Shown here: piece by piece, positions 11,101 through 17,915 of the stretch
Numbering within the stretch: the stretch's first letter is position 1
Layout of the letters: each line of letters begins with the position of its first letter
Assembly (NCBI GenBank): GCA_965243285.1
Contig: OZ251537.1
Coordinates: forward strand, 1,984,001-2,048,000
Source: JAHRAW01 sp965243285
GTDB taxonomy: Bacteria; Pseudomonadota; Gammaproteobacteria; Arenicellales; Poriferihabitantaceae
Length of the DNA stretch: 64,000 nt
Direction of reading: 5' to 3'
Made by a program: the position numbers and the translations under genes
The notes under the pieces: generated by a model
Databases searched by the model: none
What the model saw: the letters and a program-made list of their open reading frames with translations, nothing else
Told to the model about the DNA's origin: nothing

Positions 11101-11195
11101 CCGACATTCAGCGGGTTGGAGAATGTCTGCGCATTAGCCGAGGAAATCAGCCCGAAAAGCAGCCCAAAGGCCAATAAAACCGGGGTGTATTTCAT
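5118..11195 (-). CDS. Giant Ig-repeat surface protein with C-terminal autotransporter-like beta-barrel
   Basis: Predicted outer-membrane-anchored, surface-exposed protein of 2025 residues. Residues 1-23 form a Sec signal peptide (MKYTPVLLAFGLLFG...SSANA|Q). Residues about 24-1640 are a long array of roughly 90-residue putative Ig / cadherin-like repeats with the recurring signature GGVLSGTP...LVYTATD; I count at least a dozen. After a Gly/Ser-rich linker (AAGRGSGGGNSAGAGG), residues about 1700-2025 alternate amphipathic strands and end in GEMQF, the terminal Phe expected of BAM-inserted outer-membrane proteins; the start of this region (TTLWASGEYAELSG) resembles autotransporter barrels. Only two Cys lie in the first repeat. 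It is a single gene with its own terminator. A C17 run (minus strand) sits 20 nt before ATG, so expression may be phase variable. A ligand or function such as adhesion is inference. Confidence 0.85.
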   Translation of the reverse strand: MKYTPVLLAFGLLFGLISSANAQTFSNPLNVGAGDNNGAIELYFNVGEDIPDLTLPTIQAGNFVNYSIDRINLSDLGLSFTLLNLNTSSVPTSAVLSGTPSVAGSADRGAFNGRYTGSYSFNGLNSQRQLNLRINICESGGAVHTGNNNQIGATECTPPAYAPMVLEAPQILFVVGRNRTVTLPEISRGGTGAAANSRISYALSNLGALATAGLSFDAATRRLSGNPTAAVSTTPLIYTATDFASGETVQTEVMVRIHEPAAGDNYHSLPKPADRTINVDETVSFVLPQIVSTNSDTSIDSTTYSLDTSAVPGINFNANSRTLSGTPTAIAETTLNYRAMIGTVERSASFTISVTGASFAAIPPQTYVVDRPITRLILPAPTGPGGPFQILNNSTAIDAIALGLENQFFTDKIEIFGTPTATGAFDVSYAFFDRYRNRISTTVNITVVGPPMLAMVQDQIVAFGSTLQLNGSLATGGHPDSAAYTYRLADGSALPDGFTVSAGRTLTTSASLPIGTYNLTYTVSDDFGRDDVAFAVIVYDPTITLPTLSVAERGLVFPVNMAVDMTLPVATGGFPNSLSYSLELSNGTDFVDDSTVSGLTFTTTTTGGVLSGTPDTVMATPISLTYSASDSQSPPASSPALTFMLSVTELNLPAQADLTYVTGASIGDSGGVLLPTVTAGTAPYTYTLTADAAAPTNGVLPGWLTISPNVTGGDNPTGSATPFTLSGTAPATAGTYMFTYGVTDADDVATSATFSIIIYAPLGTISAISAESTVFDVSATVNLTLPAVVGGLAPINYSLMATDSNGDPTGNPLASVLGLDFASTAAGGVLSGTANTAGVVNLVYTATDSVTPTANTTDSVTFTLTVSAVALADPADLTYATGQAIDAVNLPTASGAIGAPTPLTYSLTAAAESPTDGALPGWLVVTPDSAGTGDASASSSPLIISATALNPPDSAGTYMFTYAVQEGGARRTQVFSIVIYDALALADVSDSAATFGVGRQVTLNLPIATGGLGDISYTLRELDSVAGSLRDITATESVLGLNFTATTTTSTSTSTGGGVLAGTAQATPATATLIYTATDAGDSSASPTIAATSATATFTLTIARLNLPTPANLTYAIGESIVDSGGADLVLPAATDGTPPYLYTLTAASAPPPNTGELPAWLNLSPNTPANSATPYALSGSPTAAGIYNFTYRVQDDAGLSLERPFSITVYAQIAAIEPISGDMTTFAAGASVDYTLPAVVGGLAPITYSLAAVESGGNRDIAGASTILGLNFAHSAAGGVLSGTPMTAGEADLVYTATDAAGNATNLSFTLAITGPTFVQPVDLTLGGPYAAGVMLAPITLPEADSGYADTSLTYTLTDSGGAVFADDSTVPGLVYTAATRELSGTPTDAGDFTLIYTATDGATPPNESTLTFTLTIAGPAFSQPPADLTYRVGEVVGDLVLPIARSGSADIALTYGLTQDSALVSDSTLPVPSEISEFFADFLPDASAAPITAPIALAGISAEKWADLAADVPNLDAFLPLSATFTYTATDPHGNSTADGLATDPGAFTIILDGAAADSVNQTNAVILPEVARAITHSAVGAVTTRISRAAGRGSGGGNSAGAGGASFRLGGHDNIAGVLAARGEEMLENGGDMKKLLAGSGFSMPIKGGGGGDGIGQTTLWASGEYAELSGTSAAVDWSGDLLGFHVGADAKVRPNLLLGLSISRLSSDLAYETAAGGGDYDLDMTSVHPYLAWSAGALDLWASVGLGEGDLRIKPDAGAAQSADLKLSTIGGGLSGTIWQQNAAQMRVKGEVTHSELEADAQPGMADISTAATRIRAALEASMPRRLASGAALTPSAEVGLRHDGGDGETGAGAEVGLAIRYHNPAARFTAEGKMRALLAHSAEQEEWGIQAAITINPAADGQGLSLNISPGYGDAIGAQQQLWHNGVATDSGDGGAGAGDGDKTTEYTARLNTRLGYGVHLRDGSLIEPYSELNLGDADTYRLGLNWKTSHKLALNLQGERRQTPTAANTTIILKGEMQF

Positions 11196-11215
11196 GACCG
11201 GCCGCCCGATTTTTC

Positions 11216-11232
11216 GGGGGGGGGGGGGGGGG
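11216..11232. repeat. G17 homopolymer (C17 on the coding strand) upstream of the autotransporter start
   Basis: Seventeen consecutive G on the plus strand lie between 20 and 37 nt upstream of the ATG of the giant surface protein. Tracts of this length slip readily during replication. A minus-strand ATG just upstream (ATGAGCAAAGCATTC) reads through the tract: with C17 it meets a stop next to the real start, whereas C15 or C18 would fuse it in frame to the surface protein. Length may also be miscalled in assembly. Confidence 0.85.
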
Positions 11233-11429
11233 TGAATGCTTTGCTCATTTTGTTATTCCAGGTTGGGGAAATGCCGATGGAGGAGGGGGATTGGCACAAA
11301 AAAACAGCGCCGATTTTCATTGCCGCTTATCCTTGCCAGGCATGGGGGCCGCCCGCCGCTGGCCATAGAATAAACGATGAGCGGATTATAAGCATAAATT
11401 ATCGGCGTGATGCAATAGTGCCGTCGTAG

Positions 11430-11690
11430 ATTGCCGTCGTAGGTTGCCGTAGTAGGTTGCCGCCGCCGATAGGCTCGGGCTGATTGGGCGAGGGGTTTTG
11501 ATTTTGGGGCTGTTCCAGATAACATCATTTTATGTTACCTGGGGCATCATGCGCTTTATCTTGGGGGAGTCAAATTAGGCGGCTTCATCGCCAGTTTTGA
11601 CTCCCCGCCCAGCGGGGAGTAAAGCGTTAAAAACCAAAAACCAAAAACCAAAAGCCAAAAGCCAAAAGCCAAAAGCAATGTACATACATA
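11430..11690. repeat. Composite intergenic repeat element, copy 2, with AT-rich dyad
   Basis: It contains the GCCGTCGTAGATT repeats and GATAGGCTCGGGCTGATTGGG module also seen at 4.75 kb, half of the CATCGCCAGTTTT hairpin (11581-11600), ACTCCCCGCCCAGCGGGGAGT arms, and AAAACC/AAAAGCC runs. The remaining gap 11691-11827 shows a short TATATGTACAT-rich stretch and no gene. Confidence 0.75.
11515..11542. promoter_or_regulatory. Imperfect 11-bp inverted repeat, possible operator or hairpin
   Basis: CCAGATAACAT and ATGTTACCTGG are inverted repeats (10 of 11 positions match) around CATTTT. It is AT-rich, unlike the repeat modules around it. It lies about 290 bp before the DUF1989-GcvT gene and 320 bp before the surface-protein gene. 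A regulatory role is a guess from symmetry only. Confidence 0.35.
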
Positions 11691-11827
11691 TATATGTACA
11701 TCCTATATGTACATCAACATCAGCATGCGATGGGTTGGTTTTACGGGCGGGAATGTGGGGGTTTCGGCGCTGGTGTATAGTGGCGGCTCGATGATTGTGA
11801 CGATAGCCTAAGCCAAGGCGGATAATA

Positions 11828-14263
11828 ATGCTGGAGAAAGACCCCCGTGGGCGGCCGGACGGTCAGCCGTATGCGCCGATAAATGCGCCGCCCAGCGGCG
11901 GCCAGCGCCACCGCATTCCCGCTATGCGGTTGCTGGCGTTGGCGCTGGGGCCGGGCGACCACATCGAGGTGATTGACCCCCAGGGCCGGCAACGCGCCCA
12001 AGCCATGCTCTTCGATGCGCGCGGCAGCGCCGTAAACGCCGCCTTGCGGCCGCTTTCGGAGTCGAATTCAGGCGCATTCGCTGCCGTCGACGGGGCCGAG
12101 ATGGCCACCTGCCTGCAGCGTTCGGCGGCCGTTAATACGGACTTTGCGCGGCAGCAGTTGGGGCAATATTTGCAGGCGCGCCACATCGATTTGAGCCGTT
12201 GCACGGCGCTGGAATTGCTCGGCGATGGCGGCGTCGCCGGGGCCTCGGCGACGGCGGTGTGCGAGGCCGCGGCGCTGTGCTTGTTGGCCGCCCCGGGCGA
12301 GGATATGCGCATCGACGCCGGGCACGCCGTCCGGCCCACGGCCCCGCCCACCGAATTAGTGGCGGTGGTGCATCGCGCCACTGCCAGCCAACCCACGCCA
12401 TCGCCGTTTGCCGCTTTGCCGGATGCCCTGCCGGCCCCGCTGGCCGAGCCGCGCGAAGAAATCCATATCGCCCGCCGCACCGCCGTGGCCTATCGCGTGG
12501 CCGCCGGCGAGTGCATTCAGGTGCTGGATATAGACGGCCGCCAATGCTCGGATTTCCAGTGCTTCGACCTCGCCAAACTCGACCTTGGCGTGGAGCGTTG
12601 CCTCGATATAACCACCACGCGCTCGCTGATGGGCGCCGCCTATCCGCAGCCCGGCTTGCATTCCAAATTTTATGATGTGGATTTCGAGCCGCTCATCGAA
12701 GTGCTGCAAGACACCTGCGGCCGCCACGACAGTTTCACCCTGGCCTGCCACGAAAAATACTACGCCGATGTCGGCTATCCCGGCCATATCAACTGCTCGG
12801 ACAATTTCAACGCCGCGCTGGCCGATTACCCCATCGCCCCACGGCGCGGCTGGATGGCGATGAATTTGTTCTTCAACACCTTTTTCGACCCGGCCCTGCA
12901 GTTGGCCTGCGACTCCACATGGTCGCGCCCGGGGGATTATGTGCTGCTGCGGGCGCGCAAAGATATGGTGTGCGTGTCCTCGGCCTGCCCGGACGACATC
13001 GACCCAGCCAACGGCTGGAGCCCGAGCGACATCCAGGTGCGCATCTATCCCGCCGGCCATCGCTTCACGGCGGCGCGCGCCACCCGCAAAACCCCCGATT
13101 CCGCCCCCGACATGACCAAACAGACCGGTTTTCACCCGCGCACCGCCGAACTCACGCGAAATTTCACCGAATATAACGGCTACTGGCTGGCCGAGCACTA
13201 CACCAACGCCGGCGCCGTGGCCGAATATTGGGCCTGTCGCGAGGGCGTGGCGGCGGTCGATTTATCACCGCTGCGCAAGGCCGAGATCACCGGCCCGGAG
13301 GCCGAATTGCTGCTGCAAACCTGCGTCACCCGCAATATGCGGCGCTTGAGCATCGGGCAAGTGGTATACACCGCCATGTGCCACGCCAGCGGCGGCATGA
13401 TCGACGACGGCACGGTGTTTCGGCTGGGGGCAGATAATTTTCGCTGGGTCGGCGGCAGCGATGCCTCCATTTTATGGCTGCGCGAACAAGCCAAGGAGCG
13501 CGGCTTTAATGTCTGGGTCAAGGATTCCACCGAGCAGTTGCACAATTTGCAAGTACAAGGCCCGCGCAGTTTGGATACCATGCGCAAAATCATCTGCACG
13601 CCGCCGCATGAAACCACTGTGGATGAACTCGGCTGGTTTCGTTTTTGCATCGCCCGCATAGGCGGTCACCTTGGCGCGCCGGTGGTGGTTTCGCGCACCG
13701 GCTACACCGGCGAACGCGGCTATGAAATATTTTGCCACCCCAAACACGCGCCGCAAGTGTGGGACGCGATGTGGCAAGCGGGTCAAGAATTCGCCATCCA
13801 GCCGCTCGGTCTGGAGGCCCTGGATATGCTGCGAATCGAGGCCGGTTTGGTGTTCGCCGGCTATGAATTTTGCGACCAAACCGACCCCTTCGAAGCCGGC
13901 ATCGGTTTCACCGTGCCGCTCAAAACCAAGCCCGATGATTTCATCGGCCGCGATGCCTTAATCCGCCGCCAAGCCAGCCCACAGCGCAAATTGGTCGGGC
14001 TGGAAGTCGCCAGCCAGCAACCGGCCGCCCACGGCGACGGCGTCTATGTCGGGCGCGTCCAAGTCGGCGTCATCACCAGCGCCGTGCGCTCGCCGATATT
14101 GCGCGCCAACATCGCCCTATGCCGCCTCAATGTCGAACACAGCGCCATCGACACGCCGCTGGAAATCGGCCAATTGGACGGCCACCAAAAGCGCATCCCA
14201 TGCCGTGTAGTCGCCTTCCCGCACTACGACCCGAAAAAAGAACGGGTGCGTGGGGTGGCCTGA
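11828..14263 (+). CDS. DUF1989 (urea carboxylase-associated) - aminomethyltransferase (GcvT) fusion
   Basis: A protein of 811 residues in two parts. Residues about 1-425 contain DUF1989-like sequence, apparently a shorter N-terminal copy (GQRHRIPAMRLLALALGPGD) and a full copy (IARRTAVAYRVAAGECIQVL ... DGRQCSDFQCFD ... YPGHINCSDNFN). Residues about 435-811 form a GcvT-type folate-binding aminomethyltransferase (CREGVAAVDLSPLRKAEITG, SRTGYTGERGYEIF, GLEALDMLRIEAGL, DDFIGRDAL). GcvT relatives take one-carbon units from glycine, sarcosine or DMSP-like donors to tetrahydrofolate; the substrate here is unknown. The start is ATG with AAGGCGG just upstream. No glycine-cleavage gcvH/gcvP is adjacent, so it is unlikely to be the glycine-cleavage T protein itself. 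The domain call is firm, the reaction open. Confidence 0.85.
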   Translation: MLEKDPRGRPDGQPYAPINAPPSGGQRHRIPAMRLLALALGPGDHIEVIDPQGRQRAQAMLFDARGSAVNAALRPLSESNSGAFAAVDGAEMATCLQRSAAVNTDFARQQLGQYLQARHIDLSRCTALELLGDGGVAGASATAVCEAAALCLLAAPGEDMRIDAGHAVRPTAPPTELVAVVHRATASQPTPSPFAALPDALPAPLAEPREEIHIARRTAVAYRVAAGECIQVLDIDGRQCSDFQCFDLAKLDLGVERCLDITTTRSLMGAAYPQPGLHSKFYDVDFEPLIEVLQDTCGRHDSFTLACHEKYYADVGYPGHINCSDNFNAALADYPIAPRRGWMAMNLFFNTFFDPALQLACDSTWSRPGDYVLLRARKDMVCVSSACPDDIDPANGWSPSDIQVRIYPAGHRFTAARATRKTPDSAPDMTKQTGFHPRTAELTRNFTEYNGYWLAEHYTNAGAVAEYWACREGVAAVDLSPLRKAEITGPEAELLLQTCVTRNMRRLSIGQVVYTAMCHASGGMIDDGTVFRLGADNFRWVGGSDASILWLREQAKERGFNVWVKDSTEQLHNLQVQGPRSLDTMRKIICTPPHETTVDELGWFRFCIARIGGHLGAPVVVSRTGYTGERGYEIFCHPKHAPQVWDAMWQAGQEFAIQPLGLEALDMLRIEAGLVFAGYEFCDQTDPFEAGIGFTVPLKTKPDDFIGRDALIRRQASPQRKLVGLEVASQQPAAHGDGVYVGRVQVGVITSAVRSPILRANIALCRLNVEHSAIDTPLEIGQLDGHQKRIPCRVVAFPHYDPKKERVRGVA

Positions 14264-14275
14264 GTGAGGTGAAAA

Positions 14276-14500
14276 TTTTGTTGAATTTTTGGCGGGATTT
14301 CGGTGAATTTTGGCGGGATTTCGGTGAATTTTGATGGATTGCGGTAGATTTTGGCGGGATTTTGCTGGATTTCGGTCGCTGCCAAAACTGGCGATGAGCC
14401 CGCCATTTTTGTGGCAATAGGTATATAAACCCCTTTAAATACCCCCCCCATCAGCCCAAATGAGGTGAAAAGATAAAAACCAACATCAAACGCCCCCAAC
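14276..14500. repeat. Tandem TTGGCGGGATTTCGGTGAAT units and partial composite element
   Basis: Directly after the fusion gene are three to four imperfect copies of a roughly 21-bp unit (AATTTTGGCGGGATTTCGGTG). A diverged hairpin AAAACTGGCGATGAGCCCGCC (from 14385), the palindrome-like AATAGGTATATAAACCCCTTTAAATA (14416-14441) and a GAGGTGAAAAG module follow. Noncoding. Confidence 0.7.
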
Positions 14501-14531
14501 TCCGCCAATCCCCCCCCCGCCAACCCCATTC

Positions 14532-15248
14532 GTGCTCGATAAAATCACCCCAAACCACCAAAAAGCCTTGTTCCTGGCGCAAAAACAACTGCCAGAACTA
14601 GTGTGCGATGCGGTCAATTTAGAGGGCGTGAATTTCACCTTGCCCGAGGTGCAGACGCTATTGGACGGGGTGACGGTGGGCGGGCATGCGCTGCAAGATC
14701 AAACCATCACCTTGAACCAAGCCGCCGCTTGGCGGTTTTTGTTTGCGCGAATTAGCGGCGACGCGACGGCGGGCGGGTTTGATTTATCGGCAACATTCGT
14801 CAGCGAATTACACCGCATTGTGGCCCGTCATGAGGCCTTGACTTGGGGAAAATTTCGCGATGGCGGCGTCACCATCGCCGGCGCCGATTATCGCCCGCCG
14901 CCAGCCGCCAAACTGCCAGCGCTGTGGGCGCGCCTGGCCGAAAAATATCAGCCGTTTGTGCGCCAAACCACGCCGGCCATAGAAGCGACTTACACCGCCG
15001 CCATCGGCCTGTTTTTAGAGATGGCGAGGGCACAGTTTTTTTATGACGCCAATAAAAGAGTAGGGCGGCTGATGATGAATGGCGTGTTGCTGAGTTGCGG
15101 TTTGCCGATAATCAACTTACCGGCCAAACGTCAATTAGAATTTAATCGATTGATGTTGGATTTCTACCCCAGCGGCGAGCAGCGCTCCATGCAAACTATG
15201 CTACGCGCATGCTTGGATAAAAAAGTACTGGAAATAATGGGGGGTTAA
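14532..15248 (+). CDS. Fic-domain protein with non-canonical active-site motif
   Basis: A 238-residue Fic-fold protein of the DUF4172-like/standalone class. Fic enzymes usually transfer AMP from ATP onto a hydroxyl side chain of a target protein. Residues 31-48 (LEGVNFTLPEVQTLLDG) match the N-terminal inhibitory-helix region of Fic proteins, where an E-G pair normally blocks the ATP pocket. The core motif at about residue 170 reads AQFFYDANKRVGR: the D-A-N-K-R part of HPFxDANKR is kept, but the catalytic His position carries Gln. That predicts lost or altered AMPylation activity. The start is GTG after repeat-rich DNA with no clear ribosome site. No antitoxin partner was seen upstream, so a fic/fiTA toxin pair is not supported. 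Confidence 0.75.
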   Translation: MLDKITPNHQKALFLAQKQLPELVCDAVNLEGVNFTLPEVQTLLDGVTVGGHALQDQTITLNQAAAWRFLFARISGDATAGGFDLSATFVSELHRIVARHEALTWGKFRDGGVTIAGADYRPPPAAKLPALWARLAEKYQPFVRQTTPAIEATYTAAIGLFLEMARAQFFYDANKRVGRLMMNGVLLSCGLPIINLPAKRQLEFNRLMLDFYPSGEQRSMQTMLRACLDKKVLEIMGG

Positions 15249-15333
15249 TGGCGTACATTAAAAGTGATAGTAAAAAGCGCTGGTAAAAGCGCTGGTAAAC
15301 ATGTCAGCCATGGCGCAAGTTTTCTTTATCAAA

Positions 15334-15402
15334 ATCAAAAGCGAAATCAAAAGCGAAATCAAAAGCGAAATCAAAAGCGAAATCAAAAGCGAAATCAAAA
15401 GC
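15334..15402. repeat. 12-bp tandem repeat (CAAAAGCGAAAT), about 5 copies
   Basis: Near-perfect tandem copies of a 12-bp unit form the left arm of a composite intergenic element. It is followed by CCCCCCCACC, a GCCTATCGGCTCGGACAGATTTGACT module and a GCGGGGGGAGT arm. Confidence 0.85.
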
Positions 15403-15483
15403 CCCCCCACCAAATCAGCCAGCGCCTATCGGCTCGGACAGATTTGACTCCCTCTCAAGATGAAGCGGGGGGAGTAAAACTTT

Positions 15484-15560
15484 AAAAGCCAAAAGCCAAA
15501 AGCCAAAAGCCAAAAGCCAAAAGCCAAAAGCCAAAAGCCAAAAGCCAAAAGCCAAAAGCC
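15484..15560. repeat. 7-bp tandem repeat (AAAAGCC), 11 copies
   Basis: Eleven perfect copies of AAAAGCC end 16 bp before the ATG of methylmalonyl-CoA mutase. The array occupies the place of the promoter/leader, and no Shine-Dalgarno sequence is visible between it and the start. Copy-number change would move upstream elements by 7 bp. Confidence 0.9.
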
Positions 15561-15576
15561 AACCCTTGACCCCCCC

Positions 15577-17745
15577 ATGCCCGAATCTCCCCCCGACAGC
15601 GCGGCGGCGCACCAACGCTGGCGACAACTGGCGGAAAAAGAACTAAACGGCGCCGCGGTCGATAGCCTCGAGTGGCACACGCCGGAGGGCATCGCCATCA
15701 AGCCGCTGTACACGGCGCGGGATTTGGCGGATATGGAGGGCATGGACACTTTGCCCGGGTTGCCGCCTTATACGCGGGGTGCGCGGGCGAGTATGTATGC
15801 CGGGCGGCCGTGGACTATCCGCCAATACGCCGGTTTTTCCACCGCCGAAGAATCCAACGCCTTTTATCGCCGCAATCTGGCCGCCGGCCAATCCGGATTG
15901 TCAGTGGCTTTCGATCTCGCCACCCATCGCGGCTATGATTCCGACCACCCGCGGGTAGCCGGGGATGTGGGCAAGGCCGGGGTGGCTATCGATACGGTGG
16001 AGGATATGAAAATCCTGTTCGCGCAGATTCCGCTCGATAAAATGTCGGTTTCCATGACCATGAATGGCGCCGCGTTGCCGGTGATGGCGATGTATATGGT
16101 GGCCGCGCAAGAGCAGGGGGTGGCGACGGCGGCGCTGTCGGGCACGCTGCAAAACGACATCCTCAAGGAATTTATGGTGCGCAACACCTATATTTATCCG
16201 CCGGCGCCGTCCATGCGCATCGTCGCCGACATCCTAAGCCACACGCTGCGCCACGCGCCGCGCTTCAACCCGATTTCCATTTCCGGCTACCACATGCACG
16301 AGGCCGGCGCCACGGCGGTGCAGGAATTGGCGTACACCCTGGCCGATGGCATCGAATATGCGCGCGCCGCGGTGGCCGCCGGGATTGGCATCGACCAGTG
16401 CGCGCCGCGGCTGTCGTTTTTCTTCGCCGTGGGCATGAATTTCTTTATGGAGGTGGCCAAATTGCGCGCCGCCCGCGCGCTGTGGGCGGAATTGATGGCG
16501 CGGCATTTTGCGCCGAAAGACCCGAATTCATTGCGCCTGCGCACCCACTGCCAGACTTCCGGCGTCAGCCTGGCTAGCCGCGATCCGTACAACAACATCA
16601 TCCGCACCACTATCGAGGCGTTAGCGGCGGTGCTCGGCGGCACGCAATCGCTACACACCAATTCCTTCGACGAGGCGCTGGCCTTGCCGTGCGAATTTTC
16701 GGCGCGCATCGCCCGCAACACGCAGTTGGTGCTGCGCCACGAGGCCGGCGTGGAACGCGTGATAGACCCGCTGGCGGGCTCGTATTATGTGGAGAGTTTG
16801 ACGGCCAGCCTGGTCGCCGAGGCGCGAAAATTGATCGACGAAGTCGAGGCGTTGGGCGGCATGACGCGCGCCGTCGAATCCGGCCTGCCGAAGATGCGCA
16901 TCGAGGAGGCGGCGGCGCGAAAACAAGCGCGCATCGACCAAGGCGATGAGGTGATGGTGGGGGTCAATCGCTTTCAGTTGGAGACCGAGGAGGCGTTGGA
17001 GGTGCGCGTGGTGGATAATCACGCGGTGCGGGAAAATCAAATTAAGCGCTTGGCGCAGGTGCGTAAAAATCGCGATGGGGCGCGTTGCCGGCAGGCATTG
17101 GAGGCGCTGACTCATGCTGCCGGGGCTGCCGGCGGCACAGAAAATTTGCTCGAATGCGCCATAGAAGCGGCCCGCGCGCGCGCCAGCGTCGGCGAAATAT
17201 CGGACGCCTTGGAACAGGTTTTCGGCCGCCATCGCGCCGCCGCGCAGTCGATTAGCGGGGTGTATAGCGCGATGTATGCGGGCGATGCGCAGTTCGCCGC
17301 GGTGCGCGCGCGCTGCGCCGAATTCGCCAGCCGCGCCGGGCGCCGGCCGCGCATGGTGGTGGTCAAACTCGGCCAAGATGGGCATGACCGCGGCGCCAAA
17401 ATCATCGCCGCGGCGTTCGCCGATATGGGGTTTGATGTGGATGTGGGGCCGCTGTTCCAAACCCCGCATGAGGCGGCGCGCCAAGCCATGGATAACGATG
17501 CGCATGTGCTCGGCATCTCCACCCAAGCCGGCGGGCATCGCACTTTGGTGCCGGAAGTTATCGCGGCGCTGCGAAAAAACCACGGCGGCGACATCATGGT
17601 GGTGTGCGGCGGGGTGATTCCGCCGGGTGATCATGCGGCTCTGCGCGCCGCCGGCGTGGCGGCGATTTTTGGGCCCGGGGCGCATATTATCGAGGCTGCC
17701 GAGCAAGTGTTGGCGTTGCTGGCGACGCACCCCGAGGCGCGCTGA
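15577..17745 (+). CDS. scpA: Methylmalonyl-CoA mutase, single-chain
   Basis: Converts (R)-methylmalonyl-CoA and succinyl-CoA using adenosylcobalamin, in propionate / odd-chain / branched amino-acid catabolism. At 722 residues it matches the usual length of the large-chain or homodimeric enzyme. The N-terminal substrate-binding TIM barrel (about 1-560) shows PLYTARDL, PGLPPYTRGARASMYAGRPW, the radical-pocket region TIRQYAGFSTAEESN and SVAFDLATHRGYDSDHPRV. The C-terminal B12 domain (about 585-715) has the cobalt-ligand motif DGHDRG and GISTQAGGH / CGGVIPPGD. ATG follows an 11-copy AAAAGCC array. The propionyl-CoA carboxylase beta gene starts only 8-170 bp downstream, which suggests an operon for propionyl-CoA to succinyl-CoA; epimerase, carboxylase alpha chain and the meaB chaperone are not in the window. 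Confidence 0.95.
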   Translation: MPESPPDSAAAHQRWRQLAEKELNGAAVDSLEWHTPEGIAIKPLYTARDLADMEGMDTLPGLPPYTRGARASMYAGRPWTIRQYAGFSTAEESNAFYRRNLAAGQSGLSVAFDLATHRGYDSDHPRVAGDVGKAGVAIDTVEDMKILFAQIPLDKMSVSMTMNGAALPVMAMYMVAAQEQGVATAALSGTLQNDILKEFMVRNTYIYPPAPSMRIVADILSHTLRHAPRFNPISISGYHMHEAGATAVQELAYTLADGIEYARAAVAAGIGIDQCAPRLSFFFAVGMNFFMEVAKLRAARALWAELMARHFAPKDPNSLRLRTHCQTSGVSLASRDPYNNIIRTTIEALAAVLGGTQSLHTNSFDEALALPCEFSARIARNTQLVLRHEAGVERVIDPLAGSYYVESLTASLVAEARKLIDEVEALGGMTRAVESGLPKMRIEEAAARKQARIDQGDEVMVGVNRFQLETEEALEVRVVDNHAVRENQIKRLAQVRKNRDGARCRQALEALTHAAGAAGGTENLLECAIEAARARASVGEISDALEQVFGRHRAAAQSISGVYSAMYAGDAQFAAVRARCAEFASRAGRRPRMVVVKLGQDGHDRGAKIIAAAFADMGFDVDVGPLFQTPHEAARQAMDNDAHVLGISTQAGGHRTLVPEVIAALRKNHGGDIMVVCGGVIPPGDHAALRAAGVAAIFGPGAHIIEAAEQVLALLATHPEAR

Positions 17746-17780
17746 AGGGAGCGATGAATGCGGCGCGAAAATTCGCTGAA

Positions 17781-17850
17781 ATTCATCAAAATTCATCAAA
17801 ATTCATCAAAATTCATCAAAATTCATCAAAATTCATCAAAATTCATCAAA
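17781..17850. repeat. 10-bp tandem repeat (ATTCATCAAA), 7 perfect copies, before the pccB core
   Basis: It sits between a Shine-Dalgarno-like AAGGGAG (17745-17751) with closely spaced ATGs (17754, 17758) and the conserved start of PccB (17916). Ten is not a multiple of three, so gain or loss of a copy changes the reading frame entering pccB. Diverged copies (ATTCAAGCCA, ATTCAGCCA) continue to about 17885. Confidence 0.9.
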
Positions 17851-17915
17851 ATTCAAGCCAAATTCAGCCAAATTCAGGCAAATTCCTACCAAATTGCCGC
17901 CAACATCCCCCCGCC

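Noticed and set aside
16651..17799. 382-residue minus-strand open frame
   Set aside because: Antisense to methylmalonyl-CoA mutase, His/Arg-rich, no recognisable domain.
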